DNA of 64,000 nt from contig CALWLT010000023.1 of NCBI GenBank assembly GCA_944381615.1, positions 1-64,000 of the forward strand, read 5' to 3'. Position numbers and translations under genes: made by a program. This DNA comes from an uncultured Lachnospiraceae bacterium (GTDB taxonomy: Bacteria > Bacillota > Clostridia > Lachnospirales > Lachnospiraceae). Under the pieces are notes generated by a model, which did not search any database, had not been told where the DNA came from, and saw only the letters and a program-made list of their open reading frames with translations. Positions 16,225-24,854 of this stretch are shown in pieces. Positions within the stretch are counted from its first letter, which is position 1; each line of letters opens with the position of its first letter.

Positions 16225-16487
16225 CGAACCGCACGTCTCTTCTCAGGGAGATCGACGAGATCAGCTTCGCCCTGAATGATCTGACGCTCTATCTGGACAC
16301 GCACCCGGACTGCAGCGAGGGCCTGAACGAATTTGCGGCGCTGGCACCCCGGCGCGCCGCGCTTTTAAAGGAATTTTCCGAGCGTTTCGGGCCGCTTACC
16401 ACCGACTGCCTGGCGCTGCCGAGCATGATAAAAGAGCCGTTTCGCTGGTGCGAAGAACCGGCTCCGTGGGAAGGAGGAAGCTTCTGA
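16221..16487 (+). CDS. cotJB: Spore coat protein CotJB
   Basis: Protein of 88 residues. Motifs typical of CotJB are visible: LLREIDEISFALNDLTLYLDTHPDC, RRAALLKEFSERFGPLT and the C-terminal PFRWCEEPAPWEGG. Start overlaps cotJA and stop overlaps the cotJC ATG (TGATG), so the three are translationally coupled. CotJB is a coat component produced in the mother cell. Confidence 0.9.
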   Translation: MTNRTSLLREIDEISFALNDLTLYLDTHPDCSEGLNEFAALAPRRAALLKEFSERFGPLTTDCLALPSMIKEPFRWCEEPAPWEGGSF

Positions 16488-17101
16488 TGTGGAATTATGA
16501 AAAAAGACTGCAGTTTCCGGTCCGCATCCGGACGCGCTGCCCGAAAACCGCCTCGCTGATTCTCAGCCAGTTCGGAGGCCCCGACGGAGAGCTGGCCGCC
16601 TCCATGCGCTATCTCTCGCAGCGCTATTCCATGCCGGACCGGCGCATTTCAGGCCTCTTAACCGACATCGGGACGGAAGAGCTGGCCCACCTGGAAATGA
16701 TCGGGGCCATCCTCTTCCAGCTGACCCGCGGCATGAGCACGGAAGAAATGGAGACGGCCGGCTTTACCGCCTACTATATCGACCACACGGCGGCCGTCTG
16801 GCCCGCCGCGGCCGCCGGCATCCCGTTTAACGCCTGCGAATTCCAGTCCAAGGGCGACGCGATAACCGATCTCACGGAGGATCTCGCGGCCGAACAGAAA
16901 GCCCGCACCACGTACGACAACCTGCTGCGCGTCATCGACGATCCGGACGTCAAGGCGCCGCTCCGTTTTCTGCGCGCGCGGGAGATCGTTCATTTCCAGC
17001 GCTTCGGAGAAGCGCTGGAACATCTGAAGCTCACGCTCTGTCAGAAAAACTGCTACTGGTTTAACCCCTCCTTTGAAAAGGAGCCGGAAACCAGGGCCTG
17101 A
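16487..17101 (+). CDS. cotJC: Intact CotJC, manganese-catalase-like spore coat protein
   Basis: Ferritin-like diiron/dimanganese-fold protein of 204 residues. Landmarks: MWNYEKRLQFPVRI at the start, SQFGGPDGELAASMRYLSQRY (about 28-48), the metal-ligand helix TDIGTEELAHLEMI, GIPFNACEFQSKGD and REIVHFQRFGEALE. The ATG at 16487 overlaps the cotJB stop and gives the conserved MW N-terminus. This intact paralogue is the reference for the split cotJC of the second operon. Confidence 0.93.
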   Translation: MWNYEKRLQFPVRIRTRCPKTASLILSQFGGPDGELAASMRYLSQRYSMPDRRISGLLTDIGTEELAHLEMIGAILFQLTRGMSTEEMETAGFTAYYIDHTAAVWPAAAAGIPFNACEFQSKGDAITDLTEDLAAEQKARTTYDNLLRVIDDPDVKAPLRFLRAREIVHFQRFGEALEHLKLTLCQKNCYWFNPSFEKEPETRA

Positions 17102-17110
17102 CCGCGCCCT

Positions 17111-18841
17111 TTATTCCTGTCCGGAGGGGCCGGACGGCGTGCCGCCGGACTCCGTATCCGGAGCCGCCGCGCCATCCGTTTCTCCCTGGGCGGCCGGCTC
17201 CGGCACGTAGGGCACGCAGCTTCCGTCCGCACCCGCCACATAGATCACGCCGTCCGCCGTTACCACGGTATTGACCGCCATCTTTCCGCTTCCGTCAAAA
17301 TAGTACCGCGCGCCGTCCACGTCGCGAAGGCCTGTCGCCATCGCCCCGCTCGCGTCAAGATAATACCGCGCGCCGCCGATCTCCTGCCAGCCCGTCTGCA
17401 TCACGCCGGACCCGTTCAGATAATACCAGACGCCGCCGATCTCCTGCCAGCCCGTCTGCATCGCGCCGGCCTCATTCAGATAATACCAGGCGCCGTCCAC
17501 CGCCTGCCAGCCGGTCGTCATCGCTCCGCCCGCGTCAAAATAATACCGCGCGCCGTCCAGATCCCGCCAGCCGGTAACCATCTTTCCGTCCGATTCCAGA
17601 TAATACCGTTTTCCGTCGATCGTCTGCCAGCCCGTCTGCATCAGGCCGTTTGCATCCAGATAATACCAGGCGCCGTCCACCGCCTGCCAGCCGGTTGTCA
17701 TCGCCCCGCTCGCGTCGAAATAGCGCCAGCCGCCGTCCAGTTCCCGCCAGCCGGTAACCATCTTTCCGTCCGCCTCCAGATAATAGCGGCGGCCGCCCGA
17801 CTCCAGCCAGCCCGTCGAGGGCGTTCCCTCCGCGTTCATGTAATACCAGTTCTGCCCGTCGTAGATCCAGGCGGATTTCTGCATCACATGATTCGCGTAG
17901 TAGTAACGTTTTCCGCCGATCGTCCGCCAGGTATTGGCCGCAATGACCTGCGTGAAATCTTTATAGAGATAATCGATGTCCACATTGCCGCTGATGCCGT
18001 TTACCGAGCCGGTATTGCTGCGCTGCCACATGGCCGGACTGTCAAACGTGTACCACTGATTGTAGCGGGCCACCCAGACGTCGTAATGCATCTTCGACAT
18101 GTCAATCTTGTTGGTCAGCCAGTACTCGTTGGCGTACACCATGGGATAATAGCCCGCCTCTTCCACCCGCCGGCAGAAGGCGTTGATCACGTCGCTGACC
18201 TCCGACGGCGACAGCGTTCCCAGCGTGCTGGCGTCCTCGGCGTCAAAGACAACCGGGAAAGAAATCGGATAATCCTTGATCAGATTCAGGACAAAATCCG
18301 CCTCCTGTTCCGCCATCTGCACAGAGGTCGCATACGAATAAATGTACGCGCCGATGCGGATCCCCGCCTGGCTCGCGCCCCGGGCATTCGCGTCAAAATA
18401 CGGATCCACATTGCCGCGGAAACGGGTGGCCAGCATGGCAAACTGCACGTTGTCCGCCGCCACCTGGCTCCAGTCAATCGACTGCTGCCAGTAGGAGACG
18501 TCGATGCCCCGGGCGATCGCCCCCACGCCAAATTCCTCCTCCGGCAGGTAGACGCCCAGGCCGGAGGTTACCGCCGACACGCCGCCGGTAACCGGCGCTG
18601 ACCCGGAGGAAGAAGTCCCCCCGGACGGAGTCGATCCCTGGGACGGCCCCGCCGTATTTCCGGAATTTCCGGCCGAGGACGGGCCCGTGGAAACCTGCCC
18701 CTTCAGCGCCGCGTCGTCGGCCGGCCCGGCAAGCGCGGGAAGCGGCTGGGCCAGGAGCGCCGCCGCAAAAAGTCCGGCCGCCAGCCGGCCCGTCTGCCGT
18801 CTGACCGCCCGTTGTATGTTTCGTTTCATTCTGTAATCCAT
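17111..18841 (-). CDS. Secreted GH25 lysozyme with C-terminal wall-binding repeats
   Basis: Protein of 576 residues. A signal peptide (1-39) and a Ser/Gly-rich linker precede a GH25 muramidase domain (about 108-300). That domain has the conserved ARGIDVSYWQ, the acidic FDAEDAS motif and DIDYLYKDF at its end. About eleven repeats of 20 residues follow (patterns GWQAVDGAWYYLDANG and GKMVTGWRDLDG), of the choline-binding/cell-wall-binding type. It should cut the MurNAc-GlcNAc bond of peptidoglycan and stay attached to the envelope. GGGGAG 6 nt before ATG supports the start. It is convergent with cotJC, 9 bp away. Confidence 0.92.
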   Translation of the reverse strand: MDYRMKRNIQRAVRRQTGRLAAGLFAAALLAQPLPALAGPADDAALKGQVSTGPSSAGNSGNTAGPSQGSTPSGGTSSSGSAPVTGGVSAVTSGLGVYLPEEEFGVGAIARGIDVSYWQQSIDWSQVAADNVQFAMLATRFRGNVDPYFDANARGASQAGIRIGAYIYSYATSVQMAEQEADFVLNLIKDYPISFPVVFDAEDASTLGTLSPSEVSDVINAFCRRVEEAGYYPMVYANEYWLTNKIDMSKMHYDVWVARYNQWYTFDSPAMWQRSNTGSVNGISGNVDIDYLYKDFTQVIAANTWRTIGGKRYYYANHVMQKSAWIYDGQNWYYMNAEGTPSTGWLESGGRRYYLEADGKMVTGWRELDGGWRYFDASGAMTTGWQAVDGAWYYLDANGLMQTGWQTIDGKRYYLESDGKMVTGWRDLDGARYYFDAGGAMTTGWQAVDGAWYYLNEAGAMQTGWQEIGGVWYYLNGSGVMQTGWQEIGGARYYLDASGAMATGLRDVDGARYYFDGSGKMAVNTVVTADGVIYVAGADGSCVPYVPEPAAQGETDGAAAPDTESGGTPSGPSGQE

Positions 18842-18942
18842 CTCTGTCTCCCCTGATCTCTTCTCCTGTCCCGTCCGGATTCTGAACCGAAAGCGGGAAT
18901 CTTGCTGTTCCGGATCCTGAATCCGGAATTTCTCACTTTCCT

Positions 18943-18971
18943 ATTTTAGCAGAGCACGCCGGGGCGGACAA
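18943..18971 (-). promoter_or_regulatory. Promoter of the GH25 lysozyme gene
   Basis: Minus strand TTGTCC (18971-18966), 17 bp, TAAAAT (18948-18943). An 8-bp inverted repeat (TTCCGGAT / ATCCGGAA, 18908-18928) lies in the leader. Confidence 0.6.
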
Positions 18972-19051
18972 TAAAATAAACTTAAATTTTCTCTGACGCT
19001 TTTATTAAGCGCCGGCCGGCGAAACGCTCCGTCCTCGCCTTCTCACAAATG

Positions 19052-19093
19052 AAAAACCCGGGATCCGCCATTTTGGCGAACCCCGGGATCCCG
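19052..19093 (-). terminator. Terminator of the BI-1 gene
   Basis: Long stem on the minus strand (CGGGGTTCGCCA with TGGCGGATCCCGG, two mismatches), followed by GGGTTTTTC. It lies 60-100 bp after the stop of the gene at 19152. Confidence 0.75.
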
Positions 19094-19151
19094 TTCTGAC
19101 CGGTTCGTTCCCACGTCCCCGTCTCTCCCGTTTTGCCCCGCAGGACTTCTG

Positions 19152-19862
19152 TCAGCTGCGGCTGCGGTTCAGAAGACGCAGGATGTAAAGGAACAGGTTG
19201 ATAAAATCCAGATACAGGCTCAGCGCAGAAAATACGGAGGCCTTCTCCAGAAGCTCCGGATTGCCGGAGTAGTACGCGTAGTTCTCGCGGATCTTGCCCG
19301 TGTCGTACGCCGTATAGGCGAGGAACAGCGCGATTCCCGCATAGCACAGAAGCGTCTCAAACGCGCCCAGGTTGATAAACCAGGACAGCAGGCCGAAGAC
19401 GATCATCAGAATCAGGCCGCCAAAGAGGATCGGGCGGATTCCGCTCAGATCCAGCTTGAAGATCAGGCTCACGCCGGCCATCAGGCCGAAGAACAGCGCC
19501 GTAGCACCGAACACCAGCACCATCTCCACCACGCCGAACACCAGGAAATAGGCGGAGAACACCACCCCGTTCAGGGCCGCATAAAACAGGAACATCCCTC
19601 TGGCCGCTCCCACGGAAATCTTGTGCACGCGCGCGCTCATATAGATGACCGTGACCAGCTCCAGGCCCGTCAGCAGCACAATCCCGTAGGGGATCTGGAA
19701 CACGAGGATGATCGCCCCCGTCATATATCCGGCCAGGGCAATTCCAAACGTCACGAGCAGACCGGCAAACATCCACAGATACGTCCTGGCGACATAAGAG
19801 GCCAGCGACTCTCTCCGATAGCCTTCCGCCTCATACATCTGATTTAAAGGTTCATAATCCAT
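19152..19862 (-). CDS. Bax inhibitor-1 (BI-1/YccA) family membrane protein
   Basis: Protein of 236 residues with seven hydrophobic segments. The family signature region near the C-terminus is visible (CYAGIALFLAYTAYDTGKIREN, then SALSLYLDFINLFLYILRLL). BI-1/YccA proteins are calcium/proton leak channels or regulators of membrane proteases. The exact role here is unknown. The start at 19862 follows GAGAGG and gives the expected soluble N-terminus. It is a single-gene unit with its own terminator. Confidence 0.9.
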   Translation of the reverse strand: MDYEPLNQMYEAEGYRRESLASYVARTYLWMFAGLLVTFGIALAGYMTGAIILVFQIPYGIVLLTGLELVTVIYMSARVHKISVGAARGMFLFYAALNGVVFSAYFLVFGVVEMVLVFGATALFFGLMAGVSLIFKLDLSGIRPILFGGLILMIVFGLLSWFINLGAFETLLCYAGIALFLAYTAYDTGKIRENYAYYSGNPELLEKASVFSALSLYLDFINLFLYILRLLNRSRS

Positions 19863-20020
19863 CTGAATCCCTCTCTTTCCGGCGGCGCACGCCGCCATCT
19901 GTAGAAAGATTATCACAACTTACGCCAAAAGTCCAGCTTTTTTCTGTCAATTCACAGAGTCTTCACAGAGCAGCGCGACGGCCGTCTCCCGCCCGCGCGG
20001 CTTTCCCCGGTCCGCGTTTC

Positions 20021-21442
20021 TCAGGCCGCTCTCCTCCGCCTTCTGCGGCGCGGCAGGCGCACCTCAAATTTTTTCAGAGGGCTGAACCAGAAGAAATAAA
20101 TGTTAAACAGCACGGAGGTCAGCGCCCAGGTCAGCGGATAGCTGAACACGACCATCAGGATCGTCGGATGCTGCGGCACCGCTAAAAGCACCCACAGCAC
20201 GCGCAGCACGCAGACGCCGCCCGCCGTCATAATCATCGGGATCCAGCAGTCCCCCACGCCGCGCAGCGCGCCGGAGTAAATCTCGATGCAGATGTAGAAA
20301 AGGAACGTCGGCACCAGAAAATGCAGGATCTCCATGCCCTTTGCGATAACCGCGGCGTCCGTCGTAAACAGCAGGTAAATCGAGCCGCCCACCGTGTAGA
20401 AGGTCGCGCTCAGAAGCACCGTGATCAGGGCCGTGATGCCCAGGCAGACAAACACGCTCTTTTTCACGCGGTCCATCTTGCCGGCCCCGTAATTCTGTCC
20501 CACAAAGGTCGTAATGGAAATTCCCAGCGCGCTGACGATCATCCAGTACAGGCTGTCGATCTTGCTGTACGCCGTCCAGGCTGCCACCGTATCGGTGCCC
20601 AGCGCGTTGACGCTGCTCTGGACGATGATGTTGGACGCCGAATACATGACCGACTGAAGCCCGGCCGGGAGGCCGATGCGCACGATCCGCATGGCCATAA
20701 AGGGATTGAGATGGATCCGGCGGATCTGCAGCTTAAAGGACTTGTCCGTCCGCGTCAGCACCAGAAACACCAGGACGGCGCTGACGATCTGCGAGGCCAC
20801 CGTGGCGACGGCCGCCCCGGCGACGCCCATGCCCACGCCCACCACCAGGATCAGGTCCAGGACAATATTGGTAAAGCAGCTGGCGATCAGGAAATACAGG
20901 GGCCGCCTGGAATCGCCCACCGCGCGCAGGATGCCGGCCCCCATATTGTAAATCAGGTTGGCCGTAATGCCCACAAAATAAATGCGCAGGTAAATCAGGG
21001 AGTCCGCCATGACATCCGCCGGCGTGCCCATCGCCTCCAGCGCCATGCGGGAAAAACTGATTCCCACCACCGTCATCACAGCCCCGCAGATCAGGGAGAA
21101 GGCGATCGCCGTGTGCACGGCCTCGCCGACGCGCTTTGCCCTCTGTCCCCCGTAAAACTGGGAGATGATGACCGTCGCGCCGGAGGAGAGCCCCACGAAA
21201 AAGCCAACCAGCAGATTGATCAGCGTCGCCGTGCTGCCCCCGACGGCCGCCAGCGCCTCCTTGCCCACGAAGCGGCCCACGACGATCGCGTCCGCCGTAT
21301 TATAAAGCTGCTGAAAAAATGTTCCAAACAGAATTGGAAAGAAAAACAGCAGAAGCTGTTTCCAGATTACGCCTTCCGTAATCGCGTTTCCGGCCGTGCT
21401 GACGGCTTTCTCTCTCTGCCCTGCGGCAGTCATGATCTTCAT
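20021..21442 (-). CDS. MATE-family multidrug/Na+ antiporter
   Basis: Twelve-helix transporter of 473 residues. N-terminal motif FFPILFGTFFQQLYNTADAIVVGRFVG and the repeated second half are typical of MatE proteins of the NorM/DinF-like group. It exports organic cations or metabolites in exchange for Na+ or H+. The C-terminus ends in a basic PRRRRRRR stretch. GGGAG lies 9 nt before ATG. Substrate unknown; it stands alone. Confidence 0.92.
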   Translation of the reverse strand: MKIMTAAGQREKAVSTAGNAITEGVIWKQLLLFFFPILFGTFFQQLYNTADAIVVGRFVGKEALAAVGGSTATLINLLVGFFVGLSSGATVIISQFYGGQRAKRVGEAVHTAIAFSLICGAVMTVVGISFSRMALEAMGTPADVMADSLIYLRIYFVGITANLIYNMGAGILRAVGDSRRPLYFLIASCFTNIVLDLILVVGVGMGVAGAAVATVASQIVSAVLVFLVLTRTDKSFKLQIRRIHLNPFMAMRIVRIGLPAGLQSVMYSASNIIVQSSVNALGTDTVAAWTAYSKIDSLYWMIVSALGISITTFVGQNYGAGKMDRVKKSVFVCLGITALITVLLSATFYTVGGSIYLLFTTDAAVIAKGMEILHFLVPTFLFYICIEIYSGALRGVGDCWIPMIMTAGGVCVLRVLWVLLAVPQHPTILMVVFSYPLTWALTSVLFNIYFFWFSPLKKFEVRLPRRRRRRRAA

Positions 21443-21626
21443 CGCAACGTACTCCCTTTCTCCTTCGCAGCGTTTTGATCTTCCGCGGCGTTTTCACGCC
21501 CGTTTCCGGCGGCGTTTTCTCTGCCGCCGGCTTACTTTATATCATATTTGCCGGATCCTGGCAATGATGGAAAGTCACAAAGAATCCGGCCGTTTTTTCG
21601 CCGGAATTTCCCAAAATTCACAAGAG

Positions 21627-22901
21627 TTACCCAAGCTCCGCGATGCGCGTAATTCCCACGTAGACATGGGAGATTTTGTACCAGGTCGCAAAGTCGGTTA
21701 CCCCCGTCTGCGGCAGGCCGAAAACGGACTGAAATTCACGCACCGCCTCCTCGGTCGCCGGCCCGTAGATGCCGTCCACGGCGATGCGGGGAATGGCGGA
21801 ATAGATGGTCGCCACGGCGTCCAGCTGCTCCTGCATCTGGCGCACCTTCTCCCCGCTCATCCCGGCGCGCAGCGGTTCGCCCGGAAACGAGGCCGGGATC
21901 CCCGCGATCATCTCCGCCGTATTGACGTAAATGCTTTCGCCGTAAAAACGGCGCAGGATCTGGATGGGGCTTAAGCCCTCCTCGCCCAGCGCGCAGGATC
22001 CCCACTGCGTCATCCAGCCCGGGCAGGTTACCATGCGCCCGTCGCAGTATTGCGTCAGGATCGGCTGGCGCACGCCCGGCCGCGAGAGATAACTGTCAAA
22101 AATATCGTCCACCACGGCGGCGATGGGTTCAAAAATATCGCGTCCCCAGATCCATTTGTGATCAAACGCCGTAGAGGACGTGATCGTAAAATCATAGCCT
22201 TGGTTGCGGTACCACTCCGTGTACACGCGGTTGAGCGTAAACGACATGATCGCCAGCACGTTGGCCACGATCGACGCCTGGGGCCAGGTCGCATAGATCT
22301 CGCTGGAGGCCACGTTTTTAATATAATCCCGGTACGGCACATAATAATCGCGCGCCGAGGCATCCGAGGGCGCCCCGTCGTGGACGACGATCGTCTGCGG
22401 GACAACCACGCGGCTCAACACGATCTCGCCGCTCTCGCCGGCCGGCTTTACCTCATCCTCCGCGATCTTGGGCGGGTACGATCCGTAAAGCGTATGCTCC
22501 GGGATGCGGATCTCCTCTCTTCCGTCCTTTCCCTCCCCCGCCGGGAACAGGCGCACCGGCTGGATGGCCGTGACGCCGGCCAGCACCTCCGTCCCGCGGA
22601 TCGTCGCCGGCTCAAACCCCGGCGCGCTGACCTCCACCGTGTATTCCGCATAGGGCCGGATCGCATTCTGATTTTCCAGGCTTAAATACGCAGGCGGAGC
22701 CGGCACGGCCGCCTGCGGCGTCTGACCGGACTGATCCGTCTCAAGCTCCTGCCCGGGCCTTCCGTCCGCAGGAAGAATCAAAACCCTGGCGTGCTCCACC
22801 GGGAAATTGTTTTCTCCGTTTACCACATCCACCCGCAGGAATCCGTCCTGCCGTTCCTTTGTCTCGCAAATCCTGACCCGTCCGTCTCGCTCCCGCCGCA
22901 T
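21627..22901 (-). CDS. Peptidoglycan-binding domain protein with SpoIID/cortex-type core
   Basis: Protein of 424 residues without a clear signal peptide. The N-terminal part (about 20-120) resembles carboxypeptidase-regulatory-like beta domains (VDVVNGENNFPVEHARVLI, YTVEVSAPGFEP). The central region has SIVANVLAIMSFTLNRVYTEWYRNQGYDFTIT, a segment common to clostridial peptidoglycan-associated proteins. The C-terminus is a PG_binding_1 domain (about 345-415; LRAGMSGEKVRQMQEQL, DGIYGPATEEAVREFQ). A role at the cell wall or spore cortex is likely; enzymatic activity is not established. Start chosen by GAGG spacing. Confidence 0.72.
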   Translation of the reverse strand: MRRERDGRVRICETKERQDGFLRVDVVNGENNFPVEHARVLILPADGRPGQELETDQSGQTPQAAVPAPPAYLSLENQNAIRPYAEYTVEVSAPGFEPATIRGTEVLAGVTAIQPVRLFPAGEGKDGREEIRIPEHTLYGSYPPKIAEDEVKPAGESGEIVLSRVVVPQTIVVHDGAPSDASARDYYVPYRDYIKNVASSEIYATWPQASIVANVLAIMSFTLNRVYTEWYRNQGYDFTITSSTAFDHKWIWGRDIFEPIAAVVDDIFDSYLSRPGVRQPILTQYCDGRMVTCPGWMTQWGSCALGEEGLSPIQILRRFYGESIYVNTAEMIAGIPASFPGEPLRAGMSGEKVRQMQEQLDAVATIYSAIPRIAVDGIYGPATEEAVREFQSVFGLPQTGVTDFATWYKISHVYVGITRIAELG

Positions 22902-22942
22902 CGCTTCATTCCTCTTTCTGCCGCGCACTTACTATATCATAT

Positions 22943-22975
22943 CAAAAAGCCGCGCCGGATATGCCCGGCGCGGCT
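22943..22975 (-). terminator. Terminator of the M24 aminopeptidase gene
   Basis: Perfect 11-bp stem AGCCGCGCCGG / CCGGCGCGGCT followed on the minus strand by TTTTTGAT, 25 bp after the stop at 23000. Confidence 0.9.
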
Positions 22976-22999
22976 GTAAAATCTTCTCTCTCATCCGTC

Positions 23000-24796
23000 T
23001 CAGACCGGCTGCGTCGCGTCCCGCAGCCAGTCCGCCTCTTCCCTGGAAAGATGCGGCGACAGCTTCTCGTAAACCTCCCGGTTGTAAGCGTTTAACCGCT
23101 CCCGGTCGGCCGGCTCCAGAAGCCCCGGATCGATGGTGTCCCGGTCGATCGGCGCCCAGGTCAAATTCTCAAAGCGCATAAACTGACCGAATTCGTTCTT
23201 CTGCGCCTTCACGCACAGCGTCAGATTTTCCGTGCGCACGCCGAATTTTCCTTCCACGTAAAGGCCCGGCTCGTCGGAGGTAACCATCCCCTCCTCCAGC
23301 ACGCAGTTATCCGAGAGATCCTCTCCCGCGCGCCAGCGCACCGCGTTGGGGCGTTCGTGGACGCTGCTCAGATACCCGACTCCGTGGCCGGTCCCGTGAT
23401 TAAAATCCAGCCCCCGCTTCCACAGAAGCTCCCGCGCCGCATAGTCCAGGTTCAGGCCGCGGCAGCCGTACGGGAAGCACACGTCCAGAAGGCGCAGCAT
23501 GCAGGCCGCCACCAGCGTGCAGCCCTCCTTCTCTTCCTTCGTGAGCGGCCCCAGGGCGATCGTCCTGGTCACATCCGTCGTCCCCTCCCGGTACTGACCG
23601 CCGGAATCGACCAGATACAGGCCGCGCGCAGAAAGGAGAGCGCCGCCTGACTCCGGCGCCGCATAGTGACACATGGCGGCATTTTCGCCGTACGCCGAGA
23701 TCGTCTCAAAGCTCGGCCCCAGGTTCCCCTCCTGCCCGCGCCGCAGCGCGTCGAGCTTTTCGGCCGCCTCCCGCTCGGTAACCCGACCGGTCTTTACCGC
23801 CTCCTTTACCCACATCAGGAAGCGGCAGAGCGCCACGCCGTCCCGGATATGGGCGCGCCGCAGATTCTCCCGCTCCGTCTCATTTTTGACCGCCTTGAAG
23901 AGCGCGGTGGGGTTCCTGCGATCCAGCACGGTAACCGAGGCGTCGAGGCTTTTCAGAAACGCGTAGCTGACCGCCTGTTTTTCCAGCAGAAGGCGCTCGT
24001 ACTTTAACGTCTGCAGCACCTTCCCGATCTCCCCGTACGGGAGCACGCGGATCCCCAGCTCCTTCAGATACGCAAGCTCCGCTTCGCCCGCCGCGCCGGG
24101 ATTCAGAAAGAGGTACGCCTGCTCCCGCCTGATCAGCAGGTTGGCGAGAAACACCGGCGTGTAGGCCACGTCGCTCCCGCGCAGATTCAGAAGCCAGGCG
24201 ATATCGGTCAGGCTGGTCAGAAGATGCGAGGTCGCGCCGCAGCGCTCCATCTCCCGGCGCAGCCGGGCAAGCTTGCTGTCGGCCGTCTCCCCGGCAGACG
24301 CCCCGTCCAGCATCCACACCGGGCCGGCCGGAAACGGCGGCCGGTCCGTCCAGAGGCCCTCCGCCGGATCCTCCTGCCAGAGCAGGCGGATCTTCTTTCC
24401 CCGAAGCGCCCGTTCCAGCTTTTCTCCGGCTTTGGCGTCCAGCACGCGGCCGTCGAAGGCCAGCGTCCCCTCCTCGGGAAGCTTTGCCTTCAGGTATTCC
24501 GCAACCGTGGGAACGCCCTCCTGCCCCATTTTAAAAAGTGTAAATCCGCTGTCCTCAAGCTGGGCGGCCGCCTGTACAAAGTAGCGGCCGTCCGTCCACA
24601 GCCCGGCCTCCCGCGCGGTCACGACCGCCGTCCCCGCCGAGCCGGTAAACCCGGTCAGCCAGGCGCGGAATTTAAAATAGTCGCTGACATACTCGGAGCC
24701 ATGGTAATCCGCCGTCGGGATCAGCCAGGCGTCGATCCCTTCCGCGCTCATCTTCGCCCGCAGGCGGGCAAGCCGTTCCTGCATTTCCTTCCCCAT
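23000..24796 (-). CDS. Xaa-Pro aminopeptidase (M24B, long form)
   Basis: Metalloprotease of 598 residues, the long aminopeptidase P form with two N-terminal creatinase-type domains (about 1-310) and a C-terminal pita-bread domain. Metal-ligand and active-site segments are visible: YLVDSGGQYREGTTDVTRT (two Asp ligands), FNHGTGHGVGYLSSVHE (His) and the Glu-containing EEGMVTSDEPGLYVEGKFGVRTEN. It releases N-terminal residues preceding proline from peptides, in the cytoplasm. GGGAGG supports the start at 24796. It lies downstream of lpdA with 58 bp between. Confidence 0.94.
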   Translation of the reverse strand: MGKEMQERLARLRAKMSAEGIDAWLIPTADYHGSEYVSDYFKFRAWLTGFTGSAGTAVVTAREAGLWTDGRYFVQAAAQLEDSGFTLFKMGQEGVPTVAEYLKAKLPEEGTLAFDGRVLDAKAGEKLERALRGKKIRLLWQEDPAEGLWTDRPPFPAGPVWMLDGASAGETADSKLARLRREMERCGATSHLLTSLTDIAWLLNLRGSDVAYTPVFLANLLIRREQAYLFLNPGAAGEAELAYLKELGIRVLPYGEIGKVLQTLKYERLLLEKQAVSYAFLKSLDASVTVLDRRNPTALFKAVKNETERENLRRAHIRDGVALCRFLMWVKEAVKTGRVTEREAAEKLDALRRGQEGNLGPSFETISAYGENAAMCHYAAPESGGALLSARGLYLVDSGGQYREGTTDVTRTIALGPLTKEEKEGCTLVAACMLRLLDVCFPYGCRGLNLDYAARELLWKRGLDFNHGTGHGVGYLSSVHERPNAVRWRAGEDLSDNCVLEEGMVTSDEPGLYVEGKFGVRTENLTLCVKAQKNEFGQFMRFENLTWAPIDRDTIDPGLLEPADRERLNAYNREVYEKLSPHLSREEADWLRDATQPV

Positions 24797-24854
24797 CTTA
24801 CACCTCCCCGCAAAAAAAAACGTTTCCCTCTGCGCCGCGTCCTTCCGGTCCCTG

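Noticed and set aside
16555..16600. Intact cotJC at 16487 as a second att target
   Set aside because: The matching codons (SQFGGPDG) differ from the 15-bp core at several bases, so it is not an evident attB.
20321..21478. 385-codon open frame opposite the MATE transporter gene
   Set aside because: Low-complexity His/Asp/Arg-rich translation typical of antisense to a GC-rich gene; the minus-strand MATE frame is clear.
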